From NCBI RefSeq assembly GCF_000023785.1, contig NC_012982.1, positions 434,001 through 498,000 on the forward strand: 64,000 nucleotides of DNA, given 5' to 3'. Each line of letters opens with the position of its first letter. The first letter of the stretch is position 1. The DNA is from Hirschia baltica ATCC 49814 (GTDB lineage: Bacteria; Pseudomonadota; Alphaproteobacteria; Caulobacterales; Hyphomonadaceae). This document shows, one piece after another, positions 57,050 to 64,000 of this stretch. Below the pieces are notes generated by a model, which worked only from the letters and a program-made list of their open reading frames with translations, did not search any database and had not been told where the DNA came from. Position numbers and translations under genes: made by a program.

Positions 57050-58297
57050 ATGGTCCGTTTTTTTGCTACAAGCATACTTGCGGGATTGCTAATCGTGCAA
57101 TCAGCTGCAGCTTTTGTTGTGGAGGGGCCACGTAAATCAACAGGTAATCCGATTGAGGATTTAAGACGTGCTTCTCGCTGGGCAATGACGGATGGGTCTC
57201 TTGTAGAGACGCAGCAGCGCGGGTTGGGCGGTGGTTTGGAATATTCTGTCGATGTCAGCATATGTGAGCTGCATTTTGTTGATGATACAAATTGTGACCA
57301 AGCTAAAAATGTTATTGCACAAGCTTTGGATCGCTGGTCTTCAGGGCATCCGGTTTTAAAATTCACAGATGTGACAGGTCAAATTAAACCAAGTTTCCCC
57401 CTTGCTGTGTTTGGTGAAACTGATCAGGGCGCTGAAATAGATTTTTATGCTTCTAGTGCATTGGAATTTCCAAATTTTCGAAATGCACTGATGAATGGCT
57501 ATACGATTTTTTATGACCGACCGACCAATTATGTCACGCTTGCCAATGGGGTGCGGTCAACAGATGTAAAAGATCGAATTGAAAGCGCCGATGTGCGGGT
57601 CAATAAAGAGCGTTGTTTTTATGTTGATGAGAATTTGGAGAAAACGCATCCTAGCTGTGTGCATTTTCCAACACTTATTTTGCATGAAGTTGGCCATGCT
57701 TTAGGGTTAGGCCACCCCACAGAGCGACCATCTCTAAATATTGATAGTGATGACATTCCCTATAATGAAATACCCATAAATTGCATGGCCTCTACAGAGG
57801 GGTTGAAACCCTCGATAAAAGTTGCGGGAAGTGCCGCTATGGTGCGCAGAAATGTGCAGGCACCGGGGATATGGAAGCGCGGCTTGTCTAATGATGATGT
57901 TGCTGGGCGTGATGCGCTCTATCCAAATTGCGACATTGAGAATTTACCGCGCTTTAGTCAGTTATGGGGCGGTTTTTCTCGTTCTGAAAATGGCAGTGTA
58001 GGCTTGAGTAAAGGACAAGACACAAGGAATGATGCTTTGCTGTTAGCGCAAAAAAATTGTAGCGCCACATCTGGGGCTTGTGTGTCGGTGGAGCCGTTTA
58101 ATGGGTGTTTTGTCTACGCAATGGCGAAAGAGGAGGTTGGCAATTCTGGGTCTGCTTTTGATTGGCGTTATTGGGCAGTTGCCAGTGCCCAAGATCCGGT
58201 TGCTGCGCGAGTAAATGCTGTGCGTGATTGCAATCAAAAGCGCGGCATCGGGAATGCTTGTCGCGTCCATACCGAGTTTTGCGCTTTTGATCAGTAG
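57050..58297 (+). CDS. Metzincin (matrixin-like) protease with C-terminal DUF4189
   Basis: 415 residues; signal peptide of about 21 (QSAAAFVVEG). The zinc motif HEVGHALGLGH is at 212-222 and the Met-turn M246 follows (INCMAST), giving the metzincin arrangement. The ~90 C-terminal residues, with paired Cys (LLLAQKNCSATSGACVSVEP, RVHTEFCAFD) and RYWAVASA, match DUF4189. It would act in the periplasm or outside the cell. The fusion of a matrixin-type domain with DUF4189 is uncommon to my knowledge. Confidence 0.85.
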   Translation: MVRFFATSILAGLLIVQSAAAFVVEGPRKSTGNPIEDLRRASRWAMTDGSLVETQQRGLGGGLEYSVDVSICELHFVDDTNCDQAKNVIAQALDRWSSGHPVLKFTDVTGQIKPSFPLAVFGETDQGAEIDFYASSALEFPNFRNALMNGYTIFYDRPTNYVTLANGVRSTDVKDRIESADVRVNKERCFYVDENLEKTHPSCVHFPTLILHEVGHALGLGHPTERPSLNIDSDDIPYNEIPINCMASTEGLKPSIKVAGSAAMVRRNVQAPGIWKRGLSNDDVAGRDALYPNCDIENLPRFSQLWGGFSRSENGSVGLSKGQDTRNDALLLAQKNCSATSGACVSVEPFNGCFVYAMAKEEVGNSGSAFDWRYWAVASAQDPVAARVNAVRDCNQKRGIGNACRVHTEFCAFDQ

Positions 58298-58312
58298 TAG
58301 GAGTTCTTCAAA

Positions 58313-59155
58313 CTATACTGAAAGCAATTCCACACGTTTGGGATTATTGGTGTTTAACCATTCATCTACGAGCGGCAAAACCCATTCACTTGCTTCATTG
58401 ATGAATGAACGTACTTGAACTGGATCATAAGAAGGAAGCGCGGACATATCATATGCGCGTTGAATGTCTTCTGCGCGCTCTGGGTGATAAAGTGAAAAGA
58501 TATCGCGGCGAATATCCAGATCCTCAGTGTAGGTTTGTTCTGCTGCTATCACGCTTGCATAGCCTGCAGATACAATGGCGTGTCCGACATTGGCTGAAAC
58601 TGAACGAATAATGCGGCGACTGTCTGAGGTGAGTGTTTTTTGTTTTGCTTGTTTGAGCCTGTTTTCAAACGTGACAAGCATAGGATTTGCGACGGCTTCG
58701 TTCACGCACTGGGGCGTGATCAAGCGCGTGACTGGACGTCCGCCCACACACACTGAATTTACACTCAAACGGAATTTTGCTTGTGAATAACGTCCCATAG
58801 GCGAGAAAACCTGATGCCATTTGAGAACGTGAATATTTAGTCCAAATTTACAATTGTGATCACGTCGTAAAGCTTCAGCAGCAGATACACACCAACTAGG
58901 CGCATTTGAACTTTTTGCGTTTTTGTGGAGGACGATAAAAATCGAACCACCACCAGGGCGGTTGCGTGCTGCTGGACCAGTAAGGTAAACGCTGTGTAGA
59001 TCTTGCTCAAAGCGTTCATGCGCATAATCAACGGCGCTTTCGCTTAGGTTTGACCAGAGCGGAGAAAGCTCTTCTCGCTTGACCGCAATATTTAGGACGC
59101 GTCCAAATTCATCCTGCGGCCAGAAAACACCGCGGATAGGATATGAGAAGGACAT
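58313..59155 (-). CDS. Nucleotidyltransferase-like protein, degenerate motif
   Basis: 280 residues, cytoplasmic. VYLTGPAARNRPGGGSIFIV resembles the MNT-type nucleotidyltransferase motif (GSxARGxxSDIDLLV), but the DxD metal residues are absent (GGSIFIV). The helical rest (SDSRRIIRSVSANVGHAIVS) is unassigned. It could be an inactive binding protein or an unrelated fold. No operon partner. Confidence 0.6.
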   Translation of the reverse strand: MSFSYPIRGVFWPQDEFGRVLNIAVKREELSPLWSNLSESAVDYAHERFEQDLHSVYLTGPAARNRPGGGSIFIVLHKNAKSSNAPSWCVSAAEALRRDHNCKFGLNIHVLKWHQVFSPMGRYSQAKFRLSVNSVCVGGRPVTRLITPQCVNEAVANPMLVTFENRLKQAKQKTLTSDSRRIIRSVSANVGHAIVSAGYASVIAAEQTYTEDLDIRRDIFSLYHPERAEDIQRAYDMSALPSYDPVQVRSFINEASEWVLPLVDEWLNTNNPKRVELLSV

Positions 59156-59356
59156 AGATAAAGCTCCGTCAAGACGATAAGAAAACGCACATAGCTTTCT
59201 GCTAGACTGGTGCTCCCTGCAATGAGGAGGCCATGCGTCTAGGAAACCCTAAAAAAAGGTTAAAATAAATAGGGGAGGAGCAACAAATTGTGAGAAAGTA
59301 GCTGTTCTATATGTAATTTCTTGGTTTTCTTGCGGTAGGTAAAATTTGCTAAAAAT

Positions 59357-60550
59357 TTACTCGAAAATTATGCGTGGTGGAGCCTTGCCTTGAGGCGCAT
59401 CTAATGAGGCGATTATCTGTTCGGCTATTAGGCGAAAGCTGTCTTGAACTGGGCCATTTGTTAGAACAGCAGGTGTGCCATTATCTGCATCTTTGCGTAT
59501 TTTAGGCACTATTGGAAGTTCTCCCAAAAATGGAATGTCTAGCGCTTCAGCTGTTTTCTTTGCGCCGCCCTCACCAAAGATATAAGTACGGTTATTGCTA
59601 ACTGGATCATCAAACCAAGCCATGTTTTCAATGATACCAAGAACGGGTGTATGCGTTTTGTGGAACATTGCGACCCCTCGACGAACATCGGCGAGCGCGA
59701 TTTCTTGCGGTGTAGAAACAATGACCGCACCCGTAAGCGGTGCGCGTTGGGCGAGTGATAGTTGGATATCACCTGTTCCGGGCGGTGTATCGACAAACAA
59801 AATATCCAGATTGCCCCATTCTACATCTTTCATCATTTGGTTGATTGCTGAAACAACAACCGGACCGCGCCAAATCATTGGTGCATCCGTGTCTGCCAGA
59901 TAGCCAATCGACATGGTTTTGATGCCATGTGCTTCAATCGGAATGAGCTTACCTTCTTTGTTTTGTTGCGGCTCTATTTCGCTGGAGCCAAACATTGTGG
60001 GAATAGAAGGGCCATAAACATCTGTATCGAGAATGCCGACTTTGAGGCCCAGTTGCGCGCAGGCGACAGCGAGATTTGCAGTGACTGAGGATTTGCCAAC
60101 GCCGCCTTTGGCACTTGCAATGGCGATCATTGCATTCACGCCGGGAAGGCTTGTGCGTTCTGCAGGTGTCGAACTGGCTTTTGCGGGACGTTTGGCATCT
60201 TTAGTCGCCGTACCGTCACCTTTTTGCATCCGATGAGTGGCACCGGGAGCCATAGCTGGCTGAGACGAGGGACGAGATTGCGGCGTTTCTGAATGTGAAG
60301 TCATGACGACTGTGACCTTAGAAACGCCATTAATCTGACTTACGGCCTCTTCAATAGTTTTTTGGAGAGAATCAGCTTGAGGAGATGGGCCTCCATCAAT
60401 TTCGATAATGAAGCCCACTTGGCCCCCATTTTGTATGGAAAGACCTTGAACTCTTTGGGACTTAACGAGGCTTTTTGCTGTATCTGGGTGAATAATTACG
60501 TCAAGAACGTCAAGAACAGCCTGTTTGAGGTCAGAATTCGTGTTTGTCAC
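59357..60550 (-). CDS. mrp: Mrp/ApbC-type Fe-S carrier ATPase
   Basis: P-loop ATPase carrying Fe-S clusters to apoproteins. 397 residues; N-terminal MIP18-like domain (about 8-85), Pro/Ser-rich linker, then ATPase with ASAKGGVGKSS (deviant Walker A), DTDVYGPSIPTMFG, VDTPPGTGDIQLSL. The C-terminal CxxC motif of Nbp35/ApbC appears absent (the tail is NRTYIFGEGGAKKTAE), so cluster binding is less certain. GTG start with a GGAAAG site. Divergent from hflK. Confidence 0.92.
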   Translation of the reverse strand: MTNTNSDLKQAVLDVLDVIIHPDTAKSLVKSQRVQGLSIQNGGQVGFIIEIDGGPSPQADSLQKTIEEAVSQINGVSKVTVVMTSHSETPQSRPSSQPAMAPGATHRMQKGDGTATKDAKRPAKASSTPAERTSLPGVNAMIAIASAKGGVGKSSVTANLAVACAQLGLKVGILDTDVYGPSIPTMFGSSEIEPQQNKEGKLIPIEAHGIKTMSIGYLADTDAPMIWRGPVVVSAINQMMKDVEWGNLDILFVDTPPGTGDIQLSLAQRAPLTGAVIVSTPQEIALADVRRGVAMFHKTHTPVLGIIENMAWFDDPVSNNRTYIFGEGGAKKTAEALDIPFLGELPIVPKIRKDADNGTPAVLTNGPVQDSFRLIAEQIIASLDAPQGKAPPRIIFE

Positions 60551-60628
60551 GGTTGAAGCTTTCCAAAGTTAAACGATATTAGATAGTTGATATAGTGTAG
60601 ACTTTTAAATCCGAAAGGAGTGGCGTAA

Positions 60629-61729
60629 ATGCCTTGGAACGATAATAAGGGCGGCAAAGGTCCGTGGGGCGATGGTCCTAAAGGATCTGGCGGTGATGAT
60701 AAAAGTCCTTGGGGGCGTCCGGGCGATAATGGCCAACAAGGACCAGACCTAGAGGATAGTCTAAAAAAGATGCAAGAGAAATTTGCAAATCGTCGCAAGG
60801 GCGGCGGTGGACGTGGTGGCAAAGGTTCAAAAGGTGGCGGCGGTTTCAGCGGCGCTGGCTTTGCTATGTTTGCTGTCGTGGGTCTTATCGGTTGGTTAGC
60901 CACTGGTGTGTTTCAGGTGAATGAACAAGAGCAGGCAGTAGTGCTGCGCTTTGGTGAGTTCCACTCGACACGTGGACCGGGTTTCCATGTTCGTTTCCCT
61001 GACCCAATCGAAACACATGAAATCGTACTTGTGAACGAAATTCAGAAACTTCACATCGGTACGGGTGCTTCTGAAGGCCAAATGCTGACAGGTGATGAAA
61101 ACATTGTGGATATTGATTTTGTGGTTCACTGGAAGGTGAATAACCCACAAGATTTCTTGTTCAATGTGAACGGTCCGGAAAATACACTGAAATCTATTGC
61201 TGAAAGCTCCATGCGTGAAGTTGTTGGTAAAATGGATTTCCAAAGTATTATTTCAAAAGGTCGTGATGAAGTGCAAACGTCTACGCGTGAGCTTATTCAG
61301 AGCACTTTAGATAGTTATGGTGCTGGTATCGAGATTACAGTCGTTCAGCTTGATAAATCTCAACCGCCTGCCGTTGTGAATGATGCATTCCTTGATGTGA
61401 ACAACGCAGCTCAAGATAAAGTATCGACAATCAACCAAGCGACAGCTTACGCCAACAATGTTGTACCAAGGGCGCGTGGTGAGGCAGAAAAAATTCTTCA
61501 AGAGGCAGATGCGTATCGCTCAAAAGTGATTGCAGCAGCTACCGGTGAGGCAGAACGTTTCCGTCTTGTATTTGAAGAATATCGTAAAGCACCGCGTGTA
61601 ACGCGTGAACGTATGTATCTTGAAACTATGGAAGAAGTGCTTGGTCGTTCAGAGACAATCATTCTGGACAATGATGCTGGCGCAGTTCCGTATCTTCCGC
61701 TTGATCAACTTCGTCGTGGGGAGAAATAA
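60629..61729 (+). CDS. hflK: HflK, membrane protease modulator
   Basis: SPFH/band-7 protein which with HflC encloses FtsH and controls its proteolysis. 366 residues; N-terminal Gly/Lys-rich cytoplasmic stretch (PWNDNKGGKGPWGDGPKGSG), membrane helix at about 78-95 (AGFAMFAVVGLIGWLATGVF), then the band-7 domain (NEQEQAVVLRFGEFHSTRGP). AAAGGAG precedes the ATG. hflC follows by 2 bases. Confidence 0.96.
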   Translation: MPWNDNKGGKGPWGDGPKGSGGDDKSPWGRPGDNGQQGPDLEDSLKKMQEKFANRRKGGGGRGGKGSKGGGGFSGAGFAMFAVVGLIGWLATGVFQVNEQEQAVVLRFGEFHSTRGPGFHVRFPDPIETHEIVLVNEIQKLHIGTGASEGQMLTGDENIVDIDFVVHWKVNNPQDFLFNVNGPENTLKSIAESSMREVVGKMDFQSIISKGRDEVQTSTRELIQSTLDSYGAGIEITVVQLDKSQPPAVVNDAFLDVNNAAQDKVSTINQATAYANNVVPRARGEAEKILQEADAYRSKVIAAATGEAERFRLVFEEYRKAPRVTRERMYLETMEEVLGRSETIILDNDAGAVPYLPLDQLRRGEK

Positions 61730-61731
61730 GA

Positions 61732-62679
61732 ATGGCTAAAATATTAGGACCATTTGCGCTTATTCTTGTCGGTTTGGCAGCAATAGTCGCGTTTAATTCG
61801 TTTTACATTGTGCGTGTGGATGAACAGGCCATTTTGATCCAGTTTGGTGAAGCACAAAGCGTTATCAATGCGCCAACGCCAATTGTATCAGTTGAAGAGG
61901 GCGAAGCTGGCGTTCCTGAATATGATAATCTTAACAAAGAGAATTCAGAAGCAGGTCTGCATTTTAAAGTTCCATTCGTTCAGAATGTCGCCATTTTTGA
62001 TAAAAAGAATCTCGGCTTTGACTTGCCCGCTCTTGAAATCATTGCGGCTGATCAAGAACGTTTGAATGTTGATGCGTTTGCGCGTTGGAAAATTGTTGAT
62101 CCATTGCAGTTTTTCCGATCTGCAAACAATGAACGCGGTGCGCGCGCTCAGTTGAACGGCATTATGATTGGTGCGCTTCGTAAAGTTTTGGGTGAAGTTG
62201 AAACACCTGATATTATTTCCGGACAGCGTGCTGAATTGATGATGTCTATCCGTGACATCTTAAATGATGGTGCTGAAAAATACGGTATTGAAATTGTTGA
62301 TGTGCGTATCACACGTGCAGATTTGCCACGCGCCAACTCTGAGCGTGTGTTTGTGAGAATGCAGACAGAACGTCAGCAGCAAGCTGCAGAGATCCGCGCC
62401 GAAGGTGAAGAGCAAGCTTTGAGAATCCGTGCGGAAGCAGATAAAAATGCGACTGTTCTTCTTGCAAAAGCAAATGAAGAAAGTGAAAAGATCAAAGGTG
62501 ATGGAGATGCACAACGTAACGCTATTTACGCTAATGCATATAATTTGGATCCTGAATTCTTTTCTTTCTACCGTTCAATGGATGCCTATAAAAACGGTGT
62601 AAAAGCTGGCACTCCAATGGTGTTGTCACCTGATAGCGATTTCTTTGGTTATTTCGCTAACAAAGACGGTGGAAACTAA
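61732..62679 (+). CDS. hflC: HflC, membrane protease modulator
   Basis: Partner of HflK. 315 residues; membrane helix at 7-26 (FALILVGLAAIVAFNSFYI), band-7 domain (VDEQAILIQFGEAQ), coiled coil (RQQQAAEIRAEGEEQALRI) and C-terminal DSDFFGYFANK. An insertion (VSVEEGEAGVPEYDNLNKEN) in the N-terminal domain is typical of alphaproteobacterial HflC. The order hflK-hflC-Do protease is common. Confidence 0.96.
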   Translation: MAKILGPFALILVGLAAIVAFNSFYIVRVDEQAILIQFGEAQSVINAPTPIVSVEEGEAGVPEYDNLNKENSEAGLHFKVPFVQNVAIFDKKNLGFDLPALEIIAADQERLNVDAFARWKIVDPLQFFRSANNERGARAQLNGIMIGALRKVLGEVETPDIISGQRAELMMSIRDILNDGAEKYGIEIVDVRITRADLPRANSERVFVRMQTERQQQAAEIRAEGEEQALRIRAEADKNATVLLAKANEESEKIKGDGDAQRNAIYANAYNLDPEFFSFYRSMDAYKNGVKAGTPMVLSPDSDFFGYFANKDGGN

Positions 62680-62739
62680 CTTTTTGGGTTCTGGTTGATT
62701 GATCAGAATAAATTGAGAGTTTGGCTTTGCCATTATTTT

Positions 62740-62776
62740 GCCGTGTCAGCCATAGATGGTTGGCGCGGCTTTTTAT
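62740..62776 (+). terminator. Terminator after hflC
   Basis: 12-bp stem with wobble pairs (GCCGTGTCAGCC / GGTTGGCGCGGC), 6-base loop, then TTTTTATT. It separates hflKC from the protease gene, which has its own leader. Confidence 0.75.
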
Positions 62777-62884
62777 TGTGATGAAGCCTGTTTTGCATTT
62801 TAGTTGGATAAATTTGCTACAGAGAATTGAGTTTGTATAAACTAAAGCGTAAGTCGATTCATGCAGGAATTGAGGAAACAAGAA

Positions 62885-64000
62885 ATGAGACAATCACACT
62901 TGCAAGCTAGTTGGAGTGTCGCACTGACATTGTGCGTAGGTCTTGTTTTGGGTTGTTTCAGTGTTGCTTCAGCTCAAACTGCCATTGAAACACCTGCTCA
63001 GGCTCCACAAAATGCGCCTGACAGTTTTTCAAAGCTGGCAGCACGCCTTATGCCGTCAGTTGTGAATATCTCAACTCGTCAGACGATGAGCGCTGGCTCT
63101 GGCATAGGGGCATTTGGTGAGGATTCGCCGCTTGAAGAGTTTAATGAGTTTTTCAATCGCGATGGTGATGGTCTGAAACGGGTGTCTTCACTTGGCTCTG
63201 GCTTTATTATTGATGTTGAAGGTTATGTTGTTACCAATAATCACGTGATTGAATCGGCTGACGAGATTGATGTCGTTTTATCAGATGGGACTATTCTTGC
63301 GGCTGAACTCGTTGGACGAGATGCTGCTACGGACTTGGCTTTGCTAAAAGTTGTCCCAGAAGCGCCTCTCATCTCTGTGGATTTTGGCGATTCTGATTCA
63401 GCATTGGTGGGCGATTGGGTTGTTGCGATTGGGAACCCGTTTGGGCTGGGTGGCACCGTGACTGCGGGTATCGTCTCCGCGCGTGATCGTAATATCAATG
63501 CAGGTCAATATGATGATTTTATTCAAACAGATGCTGCCATTAATAAAGGAAACTCTGGTGGACCATTGTTTAATTTAAATGGTGAAGTCATTGGCGTGAA
63601 TACGGCAATTTATTCTCCTAGCGGTGGCGGAGGGTCTGTGGGGGTTGGCTTTTCTGTACCGTCAAATCTCACAACCCAAATCGTGCAGCAACTCAAAGAC
63701 AAGGGCTTTGTAGAGCGTGGTTGGCTGGGGGTGCGTGTTCAAGGCGTTACGCCTGAATTAGCGCGCAGTTACGGGCGCAAACGAGCCGTTGGCGCGATTG
63801 TAACGCATGTGACAGAGAATAGTCCGGCCTCACGTGCTGGGCTTGAAATCGGAGATTTGATTTACGCGTTCCACGGACAAGAAATTAAAGAAACGAGAGA
63901 TTTATCTAGCATTGTTGCAAGTGCGCCTATTGGTGAGGGAGTTGCAATGTCGGTGCTTCGTAAAAAGAAAGAAACAGAAATTGTCGTGACGTTGGATCTT
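62885..64000 (+). CDS. Do/DegP-type periplasmic serine protease (3' end cut by window)
   Basis: HtrA protease/chaperone for misfolded envelope proteins. The frame stays open to the last base (372 codons visible). Signal peptide ends SVASA. Triad: H120 in VTNNHVI, D150 in AATDLALLK, S224 in GNSGGPLFN. The first PDZ domain begins near 260 (WLGVRVQGVTPELARSYG ... VTENSPASRAGLEIGD). GAGGA precedes the ATG. It is positioned directly after hflKC, as in relatives. Confidence 0.95.
   Translation, partial: MRQSHLQASWSVALTLCVGLVLGCFSVASAQTAIETPAQAPQNAPDSFSKLAARLMPSVVNISTRQTMSAGSGIGAFGEDSPLEEFNEFFNRDGDGLKRVSSLGSGFIIDVEGYVVTNNHVIESADEIDVVLSDGTILAAELVGRDAATDLALLKVVPEAPLISVDFGDSDSALVGDWVVAIGNPFGLGGTVTAGIVSARDRNINAGQYDDFIQTDAAINKGNSGGPLFNLNGEVIGVNTAIYSPSGGGGSVGVGFSVPSNLTTQIVQQLKDKGFVERGWLGVRVQGVTPELARSYGRKRAVGAIVTHVTENSPASRAGLEIGDLIYAFHGQEIKETRDLSSIVASAPIGEGVAMSVLRKKKETEIVVTLDL

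Noticed and set aside
59233-59268. Tiny frame (11 residues, MRLGNPKKRLK) after a GAGGAGG ribosome site.
   Set aside because: Too short, no conserved sequence, no stem-loop or linked gene to suggest a leader peptide.

Overview
The window looks like chromosomal DNA of an aquatic, Gram-negative alphaproteobacterium. Moderate GC content, the tail of the division cluster (ftsA-ftsZ-lpxC-bamD-recN-ligA), an alphaproteobacterial SspB, many TonB/lipoprotein genes and above all a circularly permuted two-piece tmRNA point to this class. A Caulobacterales/Hyphomonadaceae relative (Hirschia-like) is my best guess, but the sequence alone does not prove the genus.

Layout. 1-9039: rightward division, envelope and DNA-repair block; ftsA is cut by the window edge. 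9071-11917: leftward aminopeptidase P and prmA. 12094-17628: small flagellar-like protein, a lipoprotein, then a TonB-dependent receptor plus beta-propeller phytase pair, which suggests phytate use. 17700-22528: accessory stretch with a duplicated Cys-rich secreted protein, a PKD lipoprotein bracketed by two ~217-bp direct repeats, a GIY-YIG protein, two MITE-like copies and a putAbiC-like (abortive infection) membrane protein directly behind uvrD. 22546-35448: housekeeping and metabolism (UvrD, HAD hydrolase, CLC channel, OYE-type oxidoreductase, acyl-CoA dehydrogenase) and a divergent alkylation-repair pair (ogt / ada-alkA fusion). 35456-46741: a Cys-rich protein, a SAM methyltransferase behind a Zur-like box, an LpxR-like lipid A deacylase between two related terminator repeats, fumC, a TonB-like protein, a membrane protein with a TIR-like C-terminal domain, OsmC, DUF2853, a 2OG oxygenase, sspB, metY and a VOC protein.

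46888-52341: ZnuD-like zinc receptor behind a second Zur-like box, a GH140-like glycosidase, a DUF2061 protein behind a Fur-like box, the permuted tmRNA gene (ssrA, minus strand, tag ANDNFAEGELLAA) and a 65-aa protein. 52530-64000: acetyltransferase/dienelactone hydrolase pair, thyA, an Ala-rich lipoprotein, a VUT transporter, folA, a metzincin fused to DUF4189, a nucleotidyltransferase-like protein, mrp, hflK-hflC, and a Do-type protease cut by the right edge.

Themes: metal homeostasis (two near-identical Zur-like sites 12 kb apart plus a Fur-like site), ribosome rescue and proteolysis (ssrA, sspB, hflKC, Do protease) and one repeat-rich accessory island. I found no CRISPR array, rRNA, insertion sequence with transposase, or convincing tRNA. 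No complete new defence system is evident; the closest candidates are the putAbiC-like protein and the TIR-like membrane protein, both single genes.
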